The position numbers and the translations under genes were made by a program. Positions 45,212 to 54,064 of a stretch of 64,000 bases of DNA are shown one piece after another. Positions within the stretch are counted from its first letter, which is position 1, and every line of letters starts with the position of its first letter. Source of the stretch: Gorillibacterium massiliense. GTDB lineage: Bacteria; Bacillota; Bacilli; Paenibacillales; NBRC-103111. The notes below the pieces were generated by a model that was not told the origin of the DNA, ran no database searches, and worked only from the letters and a program-made list of their open reading frames with translations. The stretch is from NCBI RefSeq assembly GCF_000455485.1, contig NZ_CBQR020000101.1, positions 1-64,000 on the forward strand, written 5' to 3'.

Positions 45212-45766
45212 ATGTTCCATTCCAAACTGGCCCTAGATGCAGAAATAAATTCCACGAAGTACGTAGGGGAGGTCATGTTCGAGCATTTAATAGCGAAGTA
45301 TCAAAGTGAGCTGCTCCATCTGGCGATGTCTTACTTAAATGACTACCAGCTGGCGCAAGATTGTGTTCAGGAAATTTTTATAAAAGCTTACAAAAAAATC
45401 GATCCCGACAAGGATCAGGCCGCTCTGCGCAAATGGCTCAAAATATGTACAGTCAACCGCTGTAAGAGCATACTCAGGTCTGCTTTTTGGCGCAGAATGG
45501 TATTTTGGGAGCACGATCGAATAAAATCGGTATCTGCAGCAACCAGAGATGAGTACCCCAAGTTGGATGACACCGGAGTTCTGGATAAGGTGATGCGGCT
45601 GCCTATCAAATACCGCGAGGTGATAGTGCTTCATTACTATCAGGATATGACTCTCCAGGACATTTCCGTTGTGCTGAAAATAAGCCATGAAGCAGCCAAA
45701 TCGCGTCTCCGTCGGGCAAAGGAACAATTGAAGGTCATGCTGGAAGGGGATAATTGGAATGAGTAG
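45212..45766 (+). CDS. ECF-type RNA polymerase sigma factor
   Basis: This sigma-70 family protein of about 184 residues consists of regions 2 and 4. Region 2 shows LNDYQLAQDCVQEIFIKAYKKI; region 4 shows RLPIKYREVIVLHYYQDMTLQDISVVLKISHEAAKSRLRRAKEQL. It overlaps by 8 bp the gene for a DUF4179 membrane protein, the usual anti-sigma partner. The start is uncertain: AGGGAGGTGA precedes the ATG at 45212 at a longish spacing, GTG at 45197 overlaps that site, and an ATG at 45275 begins nearer the conserved domain. Confidence 0.9.
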   Translation: MFHSKLALDAEINSTKYVGEVMFEHLIAKYQSELLHLAMSYLNDYQLAQDCVQEIFIKAYKKIDPDKDQAALRKWLKICTVNRCKSILRSAFWRRMVFWEHDRIKSVSAATRDEYPKLDDTGVLDKVMRLPIKYREVIVLHYYQDMTLQDISVVLKISHEAAKSRLRRAKEQLKVMLEGDNWNE

Positions 45767-46799
45767 CCAGCTTGATGAGCTCTTGAAACAAAGCGCGCAC
45801 AGATTGAACCGGCACAAGCTCGTGTTGGAGGTAGAGCCGAGAACTCTTGCGCCTGTTGCGAGGCGTATCCGACAACGGATTGTCGTAACCTGTATGATTT
45901 TATTCCTTTCTATTGCTGCCTTGATGATCCCTTTTTCATCCAAAGTATTGGCGTATGTAGCCAACTTGATACAAATAGAAGGGTTTCAGCAGGTCGTGGA
46001 TAAGGGCTTTGTTACCCCAGTGGGTCAAAAATCGCTTCAGCATGGCATCGAACTCAGTGTGGAAAATCTATATGTGGACCAAGGCGAACTTCTTTTCGAT
46101 ATGGTCCAGTCGTATGGCAAAGAAGCAGTTTCGAGACTCGTGTTGAACACGAACGACGTCCAATTGTTCATTGATGGTAAAAAACTGGCCAACCACACAG
46201 GTGGCGAGTTTCGCGATCTGCAAGATGGCCGGTACGGGGGGATGATTTACTATACCAGAAACTATGGCTATGAAGAGGGTCCGTGTAGAGCGCTGCCCGA
46301 GCAATTTCGGTTAACAATTCAGGTGAATCGGATTGGTGACGTTCAAGGAAATTGGTCCATCGAAATTCCGGTATCCCGTGAACTTTCGGATCAGGCTACC
46401 CGTACCTTTGAACCTAGGATCTCTCACGAGGTAAACGGGATTACCATTAACGTAGAACGAGTGCTGATGACACCACTCAGCACATCAATCGACTTCGAGA
46501 TGACCGTGCCTGAGAATTACTCGTTGACCGATCCGTCTGCTATCAGCAGCATTCAAGTGAAGGATGACAAGGGCTATATTATGGGGTCGGGCTATATTAC
46601 CGGTGAAGGTGAACCCGTTGAGGGCGCCCGGATGAAATACCGGTTTACGAGCGATAATCTGCACACGCCTAAGGAAACGCCGAAGGAACTCGTAATAATC
46701 CCGCAGCGCAGTGTAATGGATAAACAGGATGAATGGGCTACTTATTTTCATGAAGAAGCGTTTGAACCCTATGTGTTTTATGTTCCCTTGCAAAAATGA
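45759..46799 (+). CDS. DUF4179 anti-sigma factor, membrane protein
   Basis: This 346-residue protein has a short cytoplasmic N-terminus (about 40 residues), one membrane helix (TCMILFLSIAALMIPFSSKVLAYV) and a large extracellular beta-rich DUF4179 region (about 90-345, including EVNGITINVERVLMTPLSTSIDFEM). It presumably holds the co-encoded sigma factor at the membrane until an envelope signal. The N-terminal part has no cysteine or His-x3-Cys-x2-Cys zinc motif, so any sigma-binding domain is not the classic zinc type. Confidence 0.85.
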   Translation: MSSQLDELLKQSAHRLNRHKLVLEVEPRTLAPVARRIRQRIVVTCMILFLSIAALMIPFSSKVLAYVANLIQIEGFQQVVDKGFVTPVGQKSLQHGIELSVENLYVDQGELLFDMVQSYGKEAVSRLVLNTNDVQLFIDGKKLANHTGGEFRDLQDGRYGGMIYYTRNYGYEEGPCRALPEQFRLTIQVNRIGDVQGNWSIEIPVSRELSDQATRTFEPRISHEVNGITINVERVLMTPLSTSIDFEMTVPENYSLTDPSAISSIQVKDDKGYIMGSGYITGEGEPVEGARMKYRFTSDNLHTPKETPKELVIIPQRSVMDKQDEWATYFHEEAFEPYVFYVPLQK

Positions 46800-46843
46800 A
46801 GCAACCCTGGATTTGTCAGGACTAATGTGAGGCTACGGCAAAA

Positions 46844-46899
46844 AAACACTCCTCGGGCTCGCGATCGCCGAAATGGGATCGAGCGCCTAAGGAGTGTTT
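46844..46899. terminator. Bidirectional terminator between anti-sigma and glnS
   Basis: AAACACTCCT and AGGAGTGTTT close a longer structured loop that contains GCTCGCGATC/GATCGAGC. On the minus strand it ends in seven T, fitting the end of glnS 117 bp upstream. Confidence 0.75.
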
Positions 46900-47015
46900 C
46901 TCATCTTGAGCCGAATCCCCGTATTCAATCGCCGGCGCCCTCCGTTTGGATGCCGATGGCAAAAGCCGCCGGCTCCGAGAGGATGAACCCCAGAGCACGA
47001 CGGCTTATGAATAGA

Positions 47016-48812
47016 TTATTTAACAACAAAGGAACTCTTCAGCGACACGATGCGGTTGATGACCAGGCGTTCGTCCGTCGTATCCTTCGGGTCCACATTG
47101 AAGTATCCGTGACGGAAAAATTGATACTTGTCAAAAGGCTTCGCATCCTTCATGCCCGGTTCCACGAAGCCGTGGAGCACGGTGAGCGAGTTAGCGTTCA
47201 GCTTCGCCAAGAACGAGGTGTCCACCTTCGGTGCAGCAACGGCGCTTACCGCTGCGCTGGCGGCATCTCCGCCGGCATTAGCGGCAGCTCCAGCTGCGTC
47301 AGCCGCTGCCGGGATTTCCGCAACAACGGTTTCCTCCAACTCGGCCATTTCGTCTTCTGCACCGGTATCGCCGCTTTCGTCCAGCAAAATCGGCTCATAC
47401 AGCCGGAATTCGGCGGGAACGGCATGGGCGGCTTCCACCCAGTGGATGGTCCCCTTCACTTTGCGGCCAGTAAAGCCGCTGCCGCTCTTCGTTTCCGGAT
47501 CGTAGGTGCAGCGCAGCTCCACCACGTTGCCCGCCTCATCCTTGATCACTTCCTCGCACTTGATGAAGTAGGCGTGCTTCAAACGAACTTCGTTGCCAGG
47601 GAACAGACGGAAGTATTTAGGCGGCGGAACTTCCATGAAGTCGTCCCGCTCAATGTAAATTTCCCGGGAGAACGGAATTTGCCGTTCGCCCATCTCTTCG
47701 TTTTCCGAGTTGTTTTCAGCAGGCAGCCATTCGGTTTCACCTTCTGGGTAGTTGGTGATAACGACCTTCAGCGGGTCCAGCACAGCCATGGTACGAGGCG
47801 CCTTCAGCTTCAAATCCTCGCGGATGAAGTGCTCCAAAAGCTGCTCGTCCACCGTGCTGTTGCTCCGCGCCACGCCGATTTCCCGGCAGAAGGTGCGGAT
47901 CGCTTCCGGCGTGAAGCCTTTGCGGCGCAGTCCCGCCAAGGTAGGCATCCGCGGATCGTCCCAACCGTCGACGGCTCCGGCATCCACCAAGGTTTTCAGC
48001 TTCCGCTTGCTCATGACCGTATTGGTCATGCCCAGACGGGCAAATTCATATTGCCGCGGCGTATTTTCCGTTTCACACTCTTCCACTACCCAATCGTACA
48101 GCGGACGGTGATCCGAATACTCCAAACTGCACAGGGAGTGAGTTACGCCTTCGATAGCGTCTCCCAGCGGATGCGAGTAGTCGTACATCGGATAGATGCA
48201 CCATTTGTCGCCGGTTTGGTGATGATGCGCGTGCTTGATGCGGTAGATAACCGGGTCTCTCAAGTTGATGTTGGGAGAAGCCATGTCGATTTTGGCCCGC
48301 AGCACCTTTTCGCCGTCCTTAAACTCACCGTCCCGCATCCGCCGGAACAAATCGAGATTTTCCTCCACGGAACGGTTGCGGTAAGGGCTCTCTACCCCAG
48401 GACGGGTCAACGTTCCGCGGGTTTTACGGATGTCCTCGGCGCTTTGATCGTCCACGTAGGCTTTGCCCTTTTGGATCAGCTTGACCGCCAAATTGAAGTT
48501 CTCCTCGAAATAGTCCGAGGCAAAATGCAGTTCCTCCCACTCAAAGCCCAGCCACTTGATATCATTCAGGATGCCATCCACATATTCCATATCTTCTTTT
48601 ACTGGATTCGTGTCGTCGAAGCGCAGATTGGTACGTCCGCCAAACTCGTCAGCCAGCTCGAAGTTGAGACAAATGGCCTTGGCATGCCCGATATGCAGGT
48701 AACCGTTCGGTTCCGGTGGAAAACGAGTGACGATGCTCTTCGTTTTGCCCGATTCGAGATCGCTTTGCACGATATTCCGTATAAAATGAGATGAATTCAC
48801 TTTATTTTCCAT
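47016..48812 (-). CDS. glnS: Glutaminyl-tRNA synthetase with Ala-rich insertion
   Basis: This 598-residue class I synthetase charges tRNA-Gln directly. The HIGH motif is in [12 protein letters not shown] (about residues 36-45) and the KMSKS-like motif is VMSKRKL (266-272). The catalytic core and both beta-barrel anticodon domains are present. Residues about 479-531 are a low-complexity Glu then Ala/Gly-rich segment ([20 protein letters not shown]) in the second anticodon barrel, not usual for GlnRS. AGAGGGG lies 8 nt before the ATG at 48812. Most Firmicutes make Gln-tRNA through GatCAB, so glnS here reflects an acquired route known from some Paenibacillaceae. Confidence 0.95.
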   Translation of the reverse strand: MENKVNSSHFIRNIVQSDLESGKTKSIVTRFPPEPNGYLHIGHAKAICLNFELADEFGGRTNLRFDDTNPVKEDMEYVDGILNDIKWLGFEWEELHFASDYFEENFNLAVKLIQKGKAYVDDQSAEDIRKTRGTLTRPGVESPYRNRSVEENLDLFRRMRDGEFKDGEKVLRAKIDMASPNINLRDPVIYRIKHAHHHQTGDKWCIYPMYDYSHPLGDAIEGVTHSLCSLEYSDHRPLYDWVVEECETENTPRQYEFARLGMTNTVMSKRKLKTLVDAGAVDGWDDPRMPTLAGLRRKGFTPEAIRTFCREIGVARSNSTVDEQLLEHFIREDLKLKAPRTMAVLDPLKVVITNYPEGETEWLPAENNSENEEMGERQIPFSREIYIERDDFMEVPPPKYFRLFPGNEVRLKHAYFIKCEEVIKDEAGNVVELRCTYDPETKSGSGFTGRKVKGTIHWVEAAHAVPAEFRLYEPILLDESGDTGAEDEMAELEETVVAEIPAAADAAGAAANAGGDAASAAVSAVAAPKVDTSFLAKLNANSLTVLHGFVEPGMKDAKPFDKYQFFRHGYFNVDPKDTTDERLVINRIVSLKSSFVVK

Positions 48813-48895
48813 TCTTTCAACCCCTCTATGCACCTATATCATCTTATAGTACACAATTTTACCGAGAAATATAATGGTTTTCATGCATTTTTCAC

Positions 48896-48929
48896 GAAAA
48901 AAGCTCCAGCCGTCCAACCGGCCGAAGCT
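48896..48929 (-). terminator. Terminator after LURP-one-like gene
   Basis: On the minus strand AGCTTCGGCCG pairs (9 of 11) with CGGCTGGAGCT, followed by six T, 44 bp after the stop of the 165-residue gene. Confidence 0.75.
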
Positions 48930-48972
48930 ATCTCATAGACTTACTTATGCGATTCCGCCTGCCAACCGGCAA

Positions 48973-49470
48973 TCAGTGGGACGCCGCCGCACTGTTATGC
49001 CGTTTCACAATCTGGTGCATCCCGAGGATGACACAAACCAATTCGTAGCTGTCCAACTGATCGGAGTGATTGTTCAAGGCAAAAGCGCCGGAATCGAACC
49101 AGCCGCTTATTTTACTGAAGTCCGCCACCAGAACCCCTGCTTCCGAACGGATCTCATATTCCTTGGAAAAAGCAGGAGACGTAATTTCATAGATTCCCCT
49201 ACCGCCCGCATCGTACTCGTACCGTTTGGACATGAAGGACATCCGGTAGCGGAGATTGCCTACTTCTATCTCGTTTCGATCCGAAACCACCCATTTATTC
49301 GAGAAAAAGGGGAACTTGCCGCTGTACACCAAACTTCCGTTCCGGTCGTAAACATCAGCAGCGGAGCTGAAGGCGCTTTTCAAATCCAGCTCTCCTGCCC
49401 GTTCCCCTGCCTCATCGACAATCTCTGTCACGCCTGAGCTGAAAAAATTATCGCGAAAAACTAGCATCAT
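48973..49470 (-). CDS. LURP-one-related (Tubby-like) family protein
   Basis: This 165-residue, beta-rich protein has the tandem pattern of LURP-one/scramblase-like proteins (DUF567): FSSGVTEIVDEAGERAGELDL, VYDRNGSLVYSGKF, RYRMSFMSKRYEYDAGGRGIYEIT, then a final helix YELVCVILGMHQIVKRH. The function of bacterial members is unknown. AAGGAG precedes the ATG at 49470; a second ATG follows directly at 49467. It lies 32 bp after the MFS stop and could be read from the TetR-MFS transcript. Confidence 0.75.
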   Translation of the reverse strand: MMLVFRDNFFSSGVTEIVDEAGERAGELDLKSAFSSAADVYDRNGSLVYSGKFPFFSNKWVVSDRNEIEVGNLRYRMSFMSKRYEYDAGGRGIYEITSPAFSKEYEIRSEAGVLVADFSKISGWFDSGAFALNNHSDQLDSYELVCVILGMHQIVKRHNSAAASH

Positions 49471-49502
49471 CCGCCTATCGCTCCTTTTCCTGATCTTGCT
49501 AA

Positions 49503-50786
49503 TTAATACGCAACCGGCAGCGATTCGTCTCCGGGTTTTTCCGGGACATGCGCCTTATTTTTCTGCACCATTCGAGGCAGGGCGATGAGGTAGTAGACGA
49601 AGGCAGCGAACATGAAGATCGCTAACGCGATATAGATGAAGTCGAGGCTCATAAGCTTCGGATAAAAGAGCGAAATGAACCCAAGGGAAACGGATTGCCC
49701 CAGCATGAGGATCGGATCGGTCCAGGCGTTGACCCGGCCCATTTTATCCGGCTCGACGATTTCCGGCAGCCAGCCGCCGATGACGATGTTGACCGGTGCC
49801 AACACGAGACCCGTAACAAGGACCAGCGATAAGAACACCCACGGATTCGCCACTTGGCTCATGACCAAGGTCAAGATGGTCGTACACAAAAGTCCGCCGA
49901 TCAGCACCCGATGTGATTTGAGCGCTTTGATCAAGGTACCGCCGATGGCGCTGCCGCCGAGAAACCCGATCCCGAGGAAGATGGAAAACATCGAGACGAA
50001 ATATTTGTAATTGTTAGGTGCGAGATGATATTTCATGGTGTACATAGGGAGAACGGCAAAGCCGCCATTGATGAAACCGAACAATAAAAATCCGCCAATG
50101 AGGGAAAGCAGCAGCTTGTTACGCAGCACGTAAAGCATCCCTTCGCGAAAATCACGGTAGGTTGATTTCACGTTAAGCTCGCGCCAATGGGCCGGCCCCG
50201 AAGGCTGGCGGACTTCCAAGGAAATGCGGCAGGAGCGGATGAGCGTCGCCGAAAGCAAAAAGCCGCAAAAATCCAAGATCATGGCGCCGATGACACCGAT
50301 GTGCGTATAAGCAACTGCACCGAGACTTGCGCCGAAAAGCATGAACACGCCGAAAACAGTCTGGTTAAGTCCGGAAGCCAAGACATACTGCTCTTTGCCG
50401 AGAACGCCCTGCACCAATCCCATCTCCGCCGGACCAAAGAATTTAGAAACGGCGCTGCGCAAAAACAATATCGCGAACGTCAGGGGCAGGAACTTCAACA
50501 GAACCGAGCCTATGAGAAGGATGGTCAAGCCGGAGCGAATCCAGCCGGTGTATTCGGCAATGTGCTGCCGGTCGAAGCGGTCGGCTACAACACCGACGAT
50601 GAAGAAGACGGCCAAGGTCGGCAAGGAATACATCATTTCCGCAAGGGACGTTAAGCCGGGTTGGCTCGAAAAGTGATCCAGTAAATAGAAAGCGAAGGCC
50701 ATGTTGCCGATGATCGTGCCCATCTGGGAGCCAAAGGAGGCAATGAACATGCGCACGAAAACGGGATTGCGAAACAAATCTTTCAT
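49503..50786 (-). CDS. MFS exporter, DHA3-like
   Basis: This 427-residue, twelve-helix major facilitator is of the drug:H+ antiporter-3 type (EntS/MefA-like). Family marks are GVVADRFDRQHIAEYTGWIRSG after helix 2 and the second-half ALKSHRVLIGG loop. The C-terminus is polar and proline-rich. It lies 25 bp after a TetR gene with strong operators, so export of a toxic compound sensed by that regulator is likely. The substrate is unknown. Confidence 0.9.
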   Translation of the reverse strand: MKDLFRNPVFVRMFIASFGSQMGTIIGNMAFAFYLLDHFSSQPGLTSLAEMMYSLPTLAVFFIVGVVADRFDRQHIAEYTGWIRSGLTILLIGSVLLKFLPLTFAILFLRSAVSKFFGPAEMGLVQGVLGKEQYVLASGLNQTVFGVFMLFGASLGAVAYTHIGVIGAMILDFCGFLLSATLIRSCRISLEVRQPSGPAHWRELNVKSTYRDFREGMLYVLRNKLLLSLIGGFLLFGFINGGFAVLPMYTMKYHLAPNNYKYFVSMFSIFLGIGFLGGSAIGGTLIKALKSHRVLIGGLLCTTILTLVMSQVANPWVFLSLVLVTGLVLAPVNIVIGGWLPEIVEPDKMGRVNAWTDPILMLGQSVSLGFISLFYPKLMSLDFIYIALAIFMFAAFVYYLIALPRMVQKNKAHVPEKPGDESLPVAY

Positions 50787-50811
50787 TTGGTTTCTCTCCT
50801 TTTTGTTATCT

Positions 50812-51429
50812 CTAGCTTTTTACTTGCAGGAGATGCCGCATTGACGTCAGCATCGTCTCCATTTGCCTATCCGCTTGAACCGTTTCATGCCCGAATTGAA
50901 TGGAATCCATGAGCAAACCGTCACTAAAGCTGATCATCATGCCGACAATTCCGTCAATCGGCACAATCGGATGGAACTCGCCCCGGTCAACGCCGGTCTC
51001 AATCAAACTGCGAAACGCGCCGATGCTTGTGGCATACCGGTCATCCATAAGCGATGTCCACTTGCCGCTGCGCCAGTTGATGATGAAAAACTCCAACATA
51101 ACGGGTATCATGGATCCTTGGGCGGTTTTTGCTTCCTCGATGATGTGCCGAGACATCATCTCGATCGTCTTCCAAACGGGCTCATCAGAGTTCTCGGGTC
51201 GGGTTAATCCTGAATCGTTATCCTGCTCCTTCTGACTGAGAAGGTCCAGCATCAATTCCTCCGTGGAGCCGTAGTATAAATACACGCCACCGCGGCTTAA
51301 GCCTGATTCCTCCACGACATCTTTCATCGTTACCGCTTGATACCCCTTGCGGATGAAGACCCGTTTTGCCGCCTCCAAAATCTCGATACGCTTGCTGTCT
51401 TTATATTCTTCCGTTACTTTCGGGGACAT
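50812..51429 (-). CDS. TetR family transcriptional regulator
   Basis: This 205-residue repressor has an N-terminal helix-turn-helix (RIEILEAAKRVFIRKGYQAVTMKDVVEESGLSRGGVYLYYGSTEEL, read in pieces) and a helical ligand domain. AAGGAG lies 7 nt before the ATG. It is first in an operon with the MFS exporter and has two palindromes in its own promoter, so autorepression plus control of the exporter is strongly indicated. Confidence 0.93.
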   Translation of the reverse strand: MSPKVTEEYKDSKRIEILEAAKRVFIRKGYQAVTMKDVVEESGLSRGGVYLYYGSTEELMLDLLSQKEQDNDSGLTRPENSDEPVWKTIEMMSRHIIEEAKTAQGSMIPVMLEFFIINWRSGKWTSLMDDRYATSIGAFRSLIETGVDRGEFHPIVPIDGIVGMMISFSDGLLMDSIQFGHETVQADRQMETMLTSMRHLLQVKS

Positions 51430-51452
51430 GAGTACACTCCTTATATAAAAAT

Positions 51453-51496
51453 GACATCCATGTCGTTATTATAAACGACACGCGTGTCGCTGTAAA
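51453..51496 (-). promoter_or_regulatory. tetR promoter with two TetR operators
   Basis: On the minus strand the -35 is TTTACA (51491-51496) and the -10 TATAAT (51468-51473), with a 17-bp spacer. CGACACGCGTGTCG (51476-51489) is a perfect palindrome filling the spacer. GACATCCATGTC (51453-51464) is a second one just after the -10. Bound TetR dimers would occlude both the polymerase contacts and the start site. Confidence 0.85.
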
Positions 51497-52058
51497 TATC
51501 AGTATACCCAGTTTTTTCTTTCTTCTTCATTCTAAGCCACATTTATTTTGAAAAAACCGACTCCAGCCGGTTACTGCCGCTGGACTTTAGTCGAGCTTAG
51601 GCGGGCTGCTTTCTGGCGATTGGAGGTGTTAGTTGCTCCCTTCCTACGAGATATGACGCCAATCTCAGCACGTTGGGAGCTTCGGCTGGAGCGGAATTCG
51701 GATAACTTGGCTCCTTGCCCGCAGCTTTGGGTGTTGTAATAAGTACAGTCGTTTCCAGCGATTACCCTTTATCTAATGCCCTGTGATTGCATTTTCTGCA
51801 ACAGAATTTCGGATCGACATGGCAAAAGGGGCTTCAAGCCGGATTCTCCTGCACTTTCTGCAATCAAATACACAAAATCCACTATAATATGGAAATTCAC
51901 TTGTACATTATGCAACTGCCCTCAGGATCCAGCATCTTACTACTCCTCATAAGCGTAGTTGCTCTTACCGCGTTCTTACAGAACGAACGGCATTTACCGC
52001 GGCGGAAAAAGCCGATTTCCCGTATCCGCAACGAACAGAACAACTCATTATGAAATAA

Positions 52059-52097
52059 AAAACCTCATTTTCCACAGCTTGTGGAAAATGAGGTTTT
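52059..52097. terminator. Strong bidirectional terminator after sfsA
   Basis: AAAACCTCATTTTCCACA-GCT-TGTGGAAAATGAGGTTTT forms an 18-bp stem. It ends the tmk-sfsA unit on the minus strand, 69 bp after the sfsA stop. Confidence 0.93.
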
Positions 52098-52165
52098 CAT
52101 TCTTGTTTTTTATAGGTTCAAAAATCCGAAGCTGACGCTTGGAAGGCCATGATGGCGCCCCCCCT

Positions 52166-52852
52166 TCACAATCGAACTTCAACAGGTACTCTCAGGTGAA
52201 GCTCATCAGGCGTGACATAGGCGTCATAGGCAAGGATGGCCACACCAGCGGCATGAGCTGCGGCGAGCGCGTTCGCAAAAATCGGGTCCATCTCCCGGTT
52301 TGGCGTGAAATAGTGGACGCCTTCCATCTGGATGAGGAACAGCAAATACCCCTCGTAGCCATGGTTCACGGCTTCGATCATCTCCAGAACGTGGCGGGCG
52401 CCCCTTGCCGTTGGCGCGTCCGGAAATTTCACCACTCCGTCCGCTTCCAACGTGACGCCTTTCACCTCAATGAACGCTTTGCGGCCAGCCGTCTCGGCGT
52501 ATAAATCGAAACGGGAAGCGCCGAAAAAAACTTCCCGCCGCACTACGTCCGGGAGCCCCAGCGGCGACAAAAGACCAGCTGCCGCCGCTTCATAGACCGC
52601 CGCGTTCGGGGCCTGGGAGTCGATGTTGATCAGCCTCTCGCCTTTGCGGACAGCGATAAGCGAATAAGCCGTCCGCCGTGCCGGATTGTCCGACCGCTCC
52701 AAATAGACTTCGACTCCAGGCAGCAGCAGCTCCTTGCAGCGCCCGGTGTTTCTCACGTGCACCGTCGTCTCGACACCGTCCACCCATACCCGGGCGATAA
52801 ACCGGTTCACCCGCTGGATGAAGATTGCGGGAACCACGTTGGAATAATGCAT
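52166..52852 (-). CDS. sfsA: SfsA family protein (sugar fermentation stimulation)
   Basis: This 228-residue SfsA homologue has the OB-like N-terminus (VNRFIARVWVDGVETTVHVRNTGRC), the nuclease-like core SRFDLYAETAGRKAFIEVKGVTLEADG, and VKFPDAPTARGARHVLEMIE. The core resembles a PD-(D/E)xK fold. The family was named from an E. coli maltose phenotype and its molecular job is unclear. It begins 24 bp after the thymidylate kinase stop and is probably co-transcribed with it. Confidence 0.9.
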   Translation of the reverse strand: MHYSNVVPAIFIQRVNRFIARVWVDGVETTVHVRNTGRCKELLLPGVEVYLERSDNPARRTAYSLIAVRKGERLINIDSQAPNAAVYEAAAAGLLSPLGLPDVVRREVFFGASRFDLYAETAGRKAFIEVKGVTLEADGVVKFPDAPTARGARHVLEMIEAVNHGYEGYLLFLIQMEGVHYFTPNREMDPIFANALAAAHAAGVAILAYDAYVTPDELHLRVPVEVRL

Positions 52853-52875
52853 GGATCTTCTTCTCCCCGCAATCG

Positions 52876-53541
52876 TTACTCTTTTTCCAGCCGCGCGATA
52901 ATGTCCCGATGGATCGCTTCCACGGTGCGGGGACGGTTCTCCTCATGGCAAACCAGCGTATCCCAACCGGCGCCGGCGGCCATAACGCGGTAAGCATCAT
53001 ATACCCGGTGTAGGTAGCTTTTATCCGCTTCGTGAATGTCCTTTTGCATATGGGTGTATTCCCGTGGAACCCGCTTGTCCACCAAGGAATCCGTCACCCC
53101 CGGCGGCATGTCCAGAAAAACCGTAAGCGCTGGCTTTGGCAGCCCGTAAACACCATACTCCAGTTCCTCTACCCAAACTTTGAAGTCCGCGAACTCCTCC
53201 TCGGGCAGTTTGGCCCCCTGATGGGCGATATTGGAAGTGACGTACCGGTCCAGCACGATGACGGTGCCTTTGGACAATTCCTTCAACAGGAACCCTTTTT
53301 TCTCGAAACGGTCTCCCGCATAAAGCAGCGAAGACAGCTTGGGATGGGTCTCGTCCACCCCGCCGAACTTCCCGTTCAAATAATTCGCCACTTCCTTGCC
53401 GAAAAACGTTTCTTGGTAGCGGGGAAATTTATAATACAAGGCCGGAACGCCTTTATCCGCAAAATAATCCGCAGCCATTTTCGCCTGCGTTGATTTACCA
53501 CTGCCGTCGATGCCTTCCAGCACCATGATTTTGCCCTTCAT
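52876..53541 (-). CDS. Thymidylate kinase (dTMP kinase)
   Basis: This 221-residue P-loop nucleoside monophosphate kinase has P-loop LEGIDGSGKSTQ, the DR(Y) motif in VIVLDRYVTSNIAHQGAK, and a lid region near VDKRVPREYTHMQKDIHEAD. It phosphorylates dTMP to dTDP. AAGGAG is 6 nt before the ATG at 53541. It pairs with sfsA rather than with holB/DNA-polymerase genes, so it may be a second copy; the rest of the genome is needed to tell. Confidence 0.85.
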   Translation of the reverse strand: MKGKIMVLEGIDGSGKSTQAKMAADYFADKGVPALYYKFPRYQETFFGKEVANYLNGKFGGVDETHPKLSSLLYAGDRFEKKGFLLKELSKGTVIVLDRYVTSNIAHQGAKLPEEEFADFKVWVEELEYGVYGLPKPALTVFLDMPPGVTDSLVDKRVPREYTHMQKDIHEADKSYLHRVYDAYRVMAAGAGWDTLVCHEENRPRTVEAIHRDIIARLEKE

Positions 53542-53676
53542 GAAGATCTCCTTCGCCACACCGCACCTGCTTATCATAATCCATGCGGTGAATTCTCATT
53601 TTTCTCCCATTATACACAATGCAAAGGAATGACGGAATTTCCCTTTCCCCCGGTTTGCACGGTCTCACTCAGCATG

Positions 53677-53706
53677 TTACCAATAATGGACAAAATAAGG
53701 TATAAT
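53677..53706 (+). promoter_or_regulatory. Promoter of the small basic-tail protein
   Basis: TTACCA (53677-53682), an 18-bp spacer and a perfect TATAAT (53701-53706) lie 36 bp before the ATG at 53742. Confidence 0.65.
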
Positions 53707-53741
53707 AAGATCAACTTTTCGTATAAAAGGGTGTGTCGAAC

Positions 53742-53957
53742 ATGACTGACCAGCAGAACCAACAACCGGAAGAGGAAGCCTCCGAACGGAAGAAAGTCAG
53801 CCTGCAGGATGCCATCAAACAAAAGCTCGCGGCGAAGAAGCAAGACCAAGCCGCAGGCAAATCCGGCGGCTTCGGCGCGGTTGCCAACCAGCAGAAGATG
53901 CAGAACCAAAACAACAAAAAGCCCAACAACCAGCGCAGACGCACCGGCGGCTCTTAA
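53742..53957 (+). CDS. Small Gln/Asn-rich protein with basic tail
   Basis: This 71-residue protein has an acidic, Gln-rich start (MTDQQNQQPEEEASERKK), one short amphipathic helix (SLQDAIKQKLAAKKQ) and a disordered Gln/Asn/Gly tail ending RRRTGGS. It has its own promoter and terminator, so it is likely real. AAAGGG lies about 10 nt before the ATG. It may bind nucleic acid or a partner through the basic tail, but no family is recognised. Confidence 0.7.
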   Translation: MTDQQNQQPEEEASERKKVSLQDAIKQKLAAKKQDQAAGKSGGFGAVANQQKMQNQNNKKPNNQRRRTGGS

Positions 53958-53994
53958 ACCGGACGGTTTTGGGACAAGCAGAAGCAAAAGCAAG

Positions 53995-54035
53995 GACCGC
54001 CGCTCGCGCCATTTGGCGTGGGGACGGTCTTTTTT
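53995..54035 (+). terminator. Terminator after small protein gene
   Basis: GACCG...CGCGCCA pairs with TGGCGTG...CGGTC across a short TT loop, with a few mismatches, followed by TTTTTT. It could also stop transcription from the opposite gene. Confidence 0.75.
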
Positions 54036-54064
54036 CACGATCGCAGCAACAGTATTCGTTTGTC

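Larger units (their letters stand above)
51430..52165. other. Gene-free stretch with repeat-like sequence
   Basis: About 735 bp without a convincing gene. The left end is the tetR promoter and the right end an intrinsic terminator. Between, 51541-52050 has two short open frames (63 and 88 residues) without ribosome sites or family features. It also holds two copies of TGCAYTTTCTGCAA, 51788-51801 and 51850-51863, each flanked by TGCA ends. The look is that of a degraded dispersed intergenic repeat, but copy number cannot be judged from one window. Confidence 0.4.

Noticed and set aside
46827-48794. 655-residue open frame antisense to glnS on the plus strand
   Set aside because: It mirrors the codon pattern of a certain glnS gene, is rich in His and Arg, has no ribosome site and crosses the terminator at 46844.
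51548-51739. 63-residue plus-strand frame in the gene-free stretch
   Set aside because: No ribosome site, promoter or recognisable domain; it lies in repeat-like sequence.
53610-54038. 142-residue minus-strand frame over the small Gln/Asn-rich gene
   Set aside because: It is Leu-rich antisense of a gene with its own promoter, and it runs through the terminator at 53995.
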